Below, piece after piece: positions 63,484-64,000 of a stretch of 64,000 nt of DNA (within the stretch, counting starts at the first letter, position 1; each line of letters begins with the position of its first letter). The stretch is from an uncultured Alphaproteobacteria bacterium (GTDB lineage: Bacteria; Pseudomonadota; Alphaproteobacteria; Geminicoccales; Geminicoccaceae), in the NCBI GenBank assembly GCA_937926445.1, contig CALBAK010000065.1, positions 34,518-98,517 on the forward strand, given 5' to 3'. Below the pieces are notes generated by a model. The model was not told where the DNA came from, did not search any database, and saw nothing but the letters and a program-made list of their open reading frames with translations. A program made the translations under genes and the position numbers.

Positions 63484-64000
63484 TCAGCGCCGCGCGGCGG
63501 TTTCGACCGGAAGGAGCGCCCGCAGCCCCTCGCGATAGGAGGGATAGGCGAGGCGAATGCCGAGCTCCGCCTTGATCCGCTCGTTCTTCACGCGGCGGTT
63601 GTCGGCGTAGAAGCTGCGGGCCATGGGCGAGAGTTCGGCGGTCTCGAACGGTTCCTCGGGCGGCGGCGGAACGCCCAGGAGCTCGGCCGCGAAGGTCACG
63701 ACGTCTTGGGGAGGGGCCGGCTCGTCGTCGCAGACATTGTAGATCCGAGTCGGGTTCGGCCGCGCCATCGAGGCCTCGAGCACGGTGGCGATGTCGTCCA
63801 CGTGGACGCGCGAGAAGACTTGGCCGGGCTTGACGATCCGGCGCGCGGTGCCGTCGAGCAGCTGGCGGAGCGCGTTGCGGCCCGGCCCGTAGATCCCGGC
63901 CAGGCGGAAGACGTGCACCGGCAGCCCCGAGGCGAGCCAGGCGGCCTCGGCTCGGGCCCGGCGGTCGGTCCGCGCCATGCTGGGCTCGAGCGGTGTGTCC
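63484..64000 (-). CDS. NAD-dependent epimerase/SDR family protein, partial (runs off the right edge)
   Basis: Only the C-terminal 171 residues are in the window; the frame continues past base 64000 (DTPLEPSMARTDRRARAEAAW). Visible are the family's VHVFRLAGIYGPGRNAL, RIVKPGQVFSRVHVDDIATVLEASM and IYNVCDDEPAPPQDVV blocks, and the end KNERIKAELGIRLAYPSYREGLRAL, typical of YeeZ-like Rossmann proteins. The catalytic region is likely to the right of the window. It is upstream of, and co-oriented with, the ABC operon, about 70 bases apart. Confidence 0.85.
   Translation of the reverse strand, partial: DTPLEPSMARTDRRARAEAAWLASGLPVHVFRLAGIYGPGRNALRQLLDGTARRIVKPGQVFSRVHVDDIATVLEASMARPNPTRIYNVCDDEPAPPQDVVTFAAELLGVPPPPEEPFETAELSPMARSFYADNRRVKNERIKAELGIRLAYPSYREGLRALLPVETAARR

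Noticed and set aside
1..64000. Search by eye for CRISPR arrays, IS ends, phage genes, rRNA and toxin-antitoxin pairs
   Set aside because: No regularly spaced repeats, transposase, integrase or capsid motifs or rRNA segments were seen.

Overview
The window is uniformly GC-rich DNA with dense gene packing, many GTG and TTG starts and many stop/start overlaps of 1 to 4 bases. The gene content points to an alphaproteobacterium, probably of the Rhodospirillales/Geminicoccales type: an RpoH heat-shock sigma factor downstream of rluD, a DUF6476 membrane protein beside rluD, YqgE, an FnrL-like regulator, an NDUFS4-like complex I subunit, Entner-Doudoroff aldolase, and many TRAP and ABC uptake systems. 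No phage, IS element, CRISPR array or rRNA operon was recognised.

Layout. 1-2.9 kb: sugar-phosphate genes (small unknown, class I aldolase, ThiE-like protein, inositol monophosphatase). 3-8.9 kb: GMC oxidoreductase, metallo-hydrolase, MFS transporter, EF-hand protein, polar amino acid ABC permease and binding protein. 8.9-12.7 kb: a trehalose operon otsB - GH15 glucoamylase - otsA in which the last two genes are broken. 12.7-14.1 kb: a class III aminotransferase with three lesions, then tRNA-Thr(CGT). 14.5-22.6 kb: one long minus-strand unit reading LysR, dipeptide ABC transporter (SBP, DppB, DppC, ATPase), C45 Ntn-hydrolase, AtuA family and DUF4387, with disabling lesions in five members. 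22.7-24.2 kb: cold-shock protein with a strong terminator, and an SDR. 24.8-32.5 kb: an intact catabolic cluster (PdxA-like dehydrogenase, CoA-transferase, enoyl-CoA hydratase, three-part TRAP transporter, two beta-hydroxyacid dehydrogenases). 32.6-44.2 kb: housekeeping genes (MFS efflux, ispH, thrB, rnhA, peroxiredoxin, lytic transglycosylase, yqgE, rpoH, rluD, rRNA methyltransferase, tRNA-Glu(CTC)). 44.3-51.6 kb: complex I subunit, Hsp20 under a likely RpoH promoter, then a coupled operon eda-pgi-glgB-glgA linking the Entner-Doudoroff pathway to glycogen synthesis. 51.7-54.7 kb: FNR-type regulator with an FNR box, an unknown gene, and a broken lipoprotein hydrolase. 54.8-59.2 kb: RNase D, an epimerase, pdxY/pdxH vitamin B6 salvage genes and an SDR. 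59.5-64 kb: a quinone reductase coupled to a spermidine/putrescine-type ABC transporter, then a truncated epimerase at the edge.

The most striking structural observation is a cluster of damaged genes between about 9.5 and 21.5 kb, with one more at 53.4-54.7 kb. It includes one-base indels, premature stops that can all be explained as G-to-T on the given strand, and internal deletions, among them an apparent DppD/DppF hybrid. The rest of the window is almost lesion-free. This is either real decay or a locally poor assembly. The biologically most interesting intact candidate is the TRAP/PdxA-like/CoA-transferase/beta-hydroxyacid dehydrogenase cluster. The most unusual gene set is the peptide transporter with C45 hydrolase, AtuA and DUF4387.
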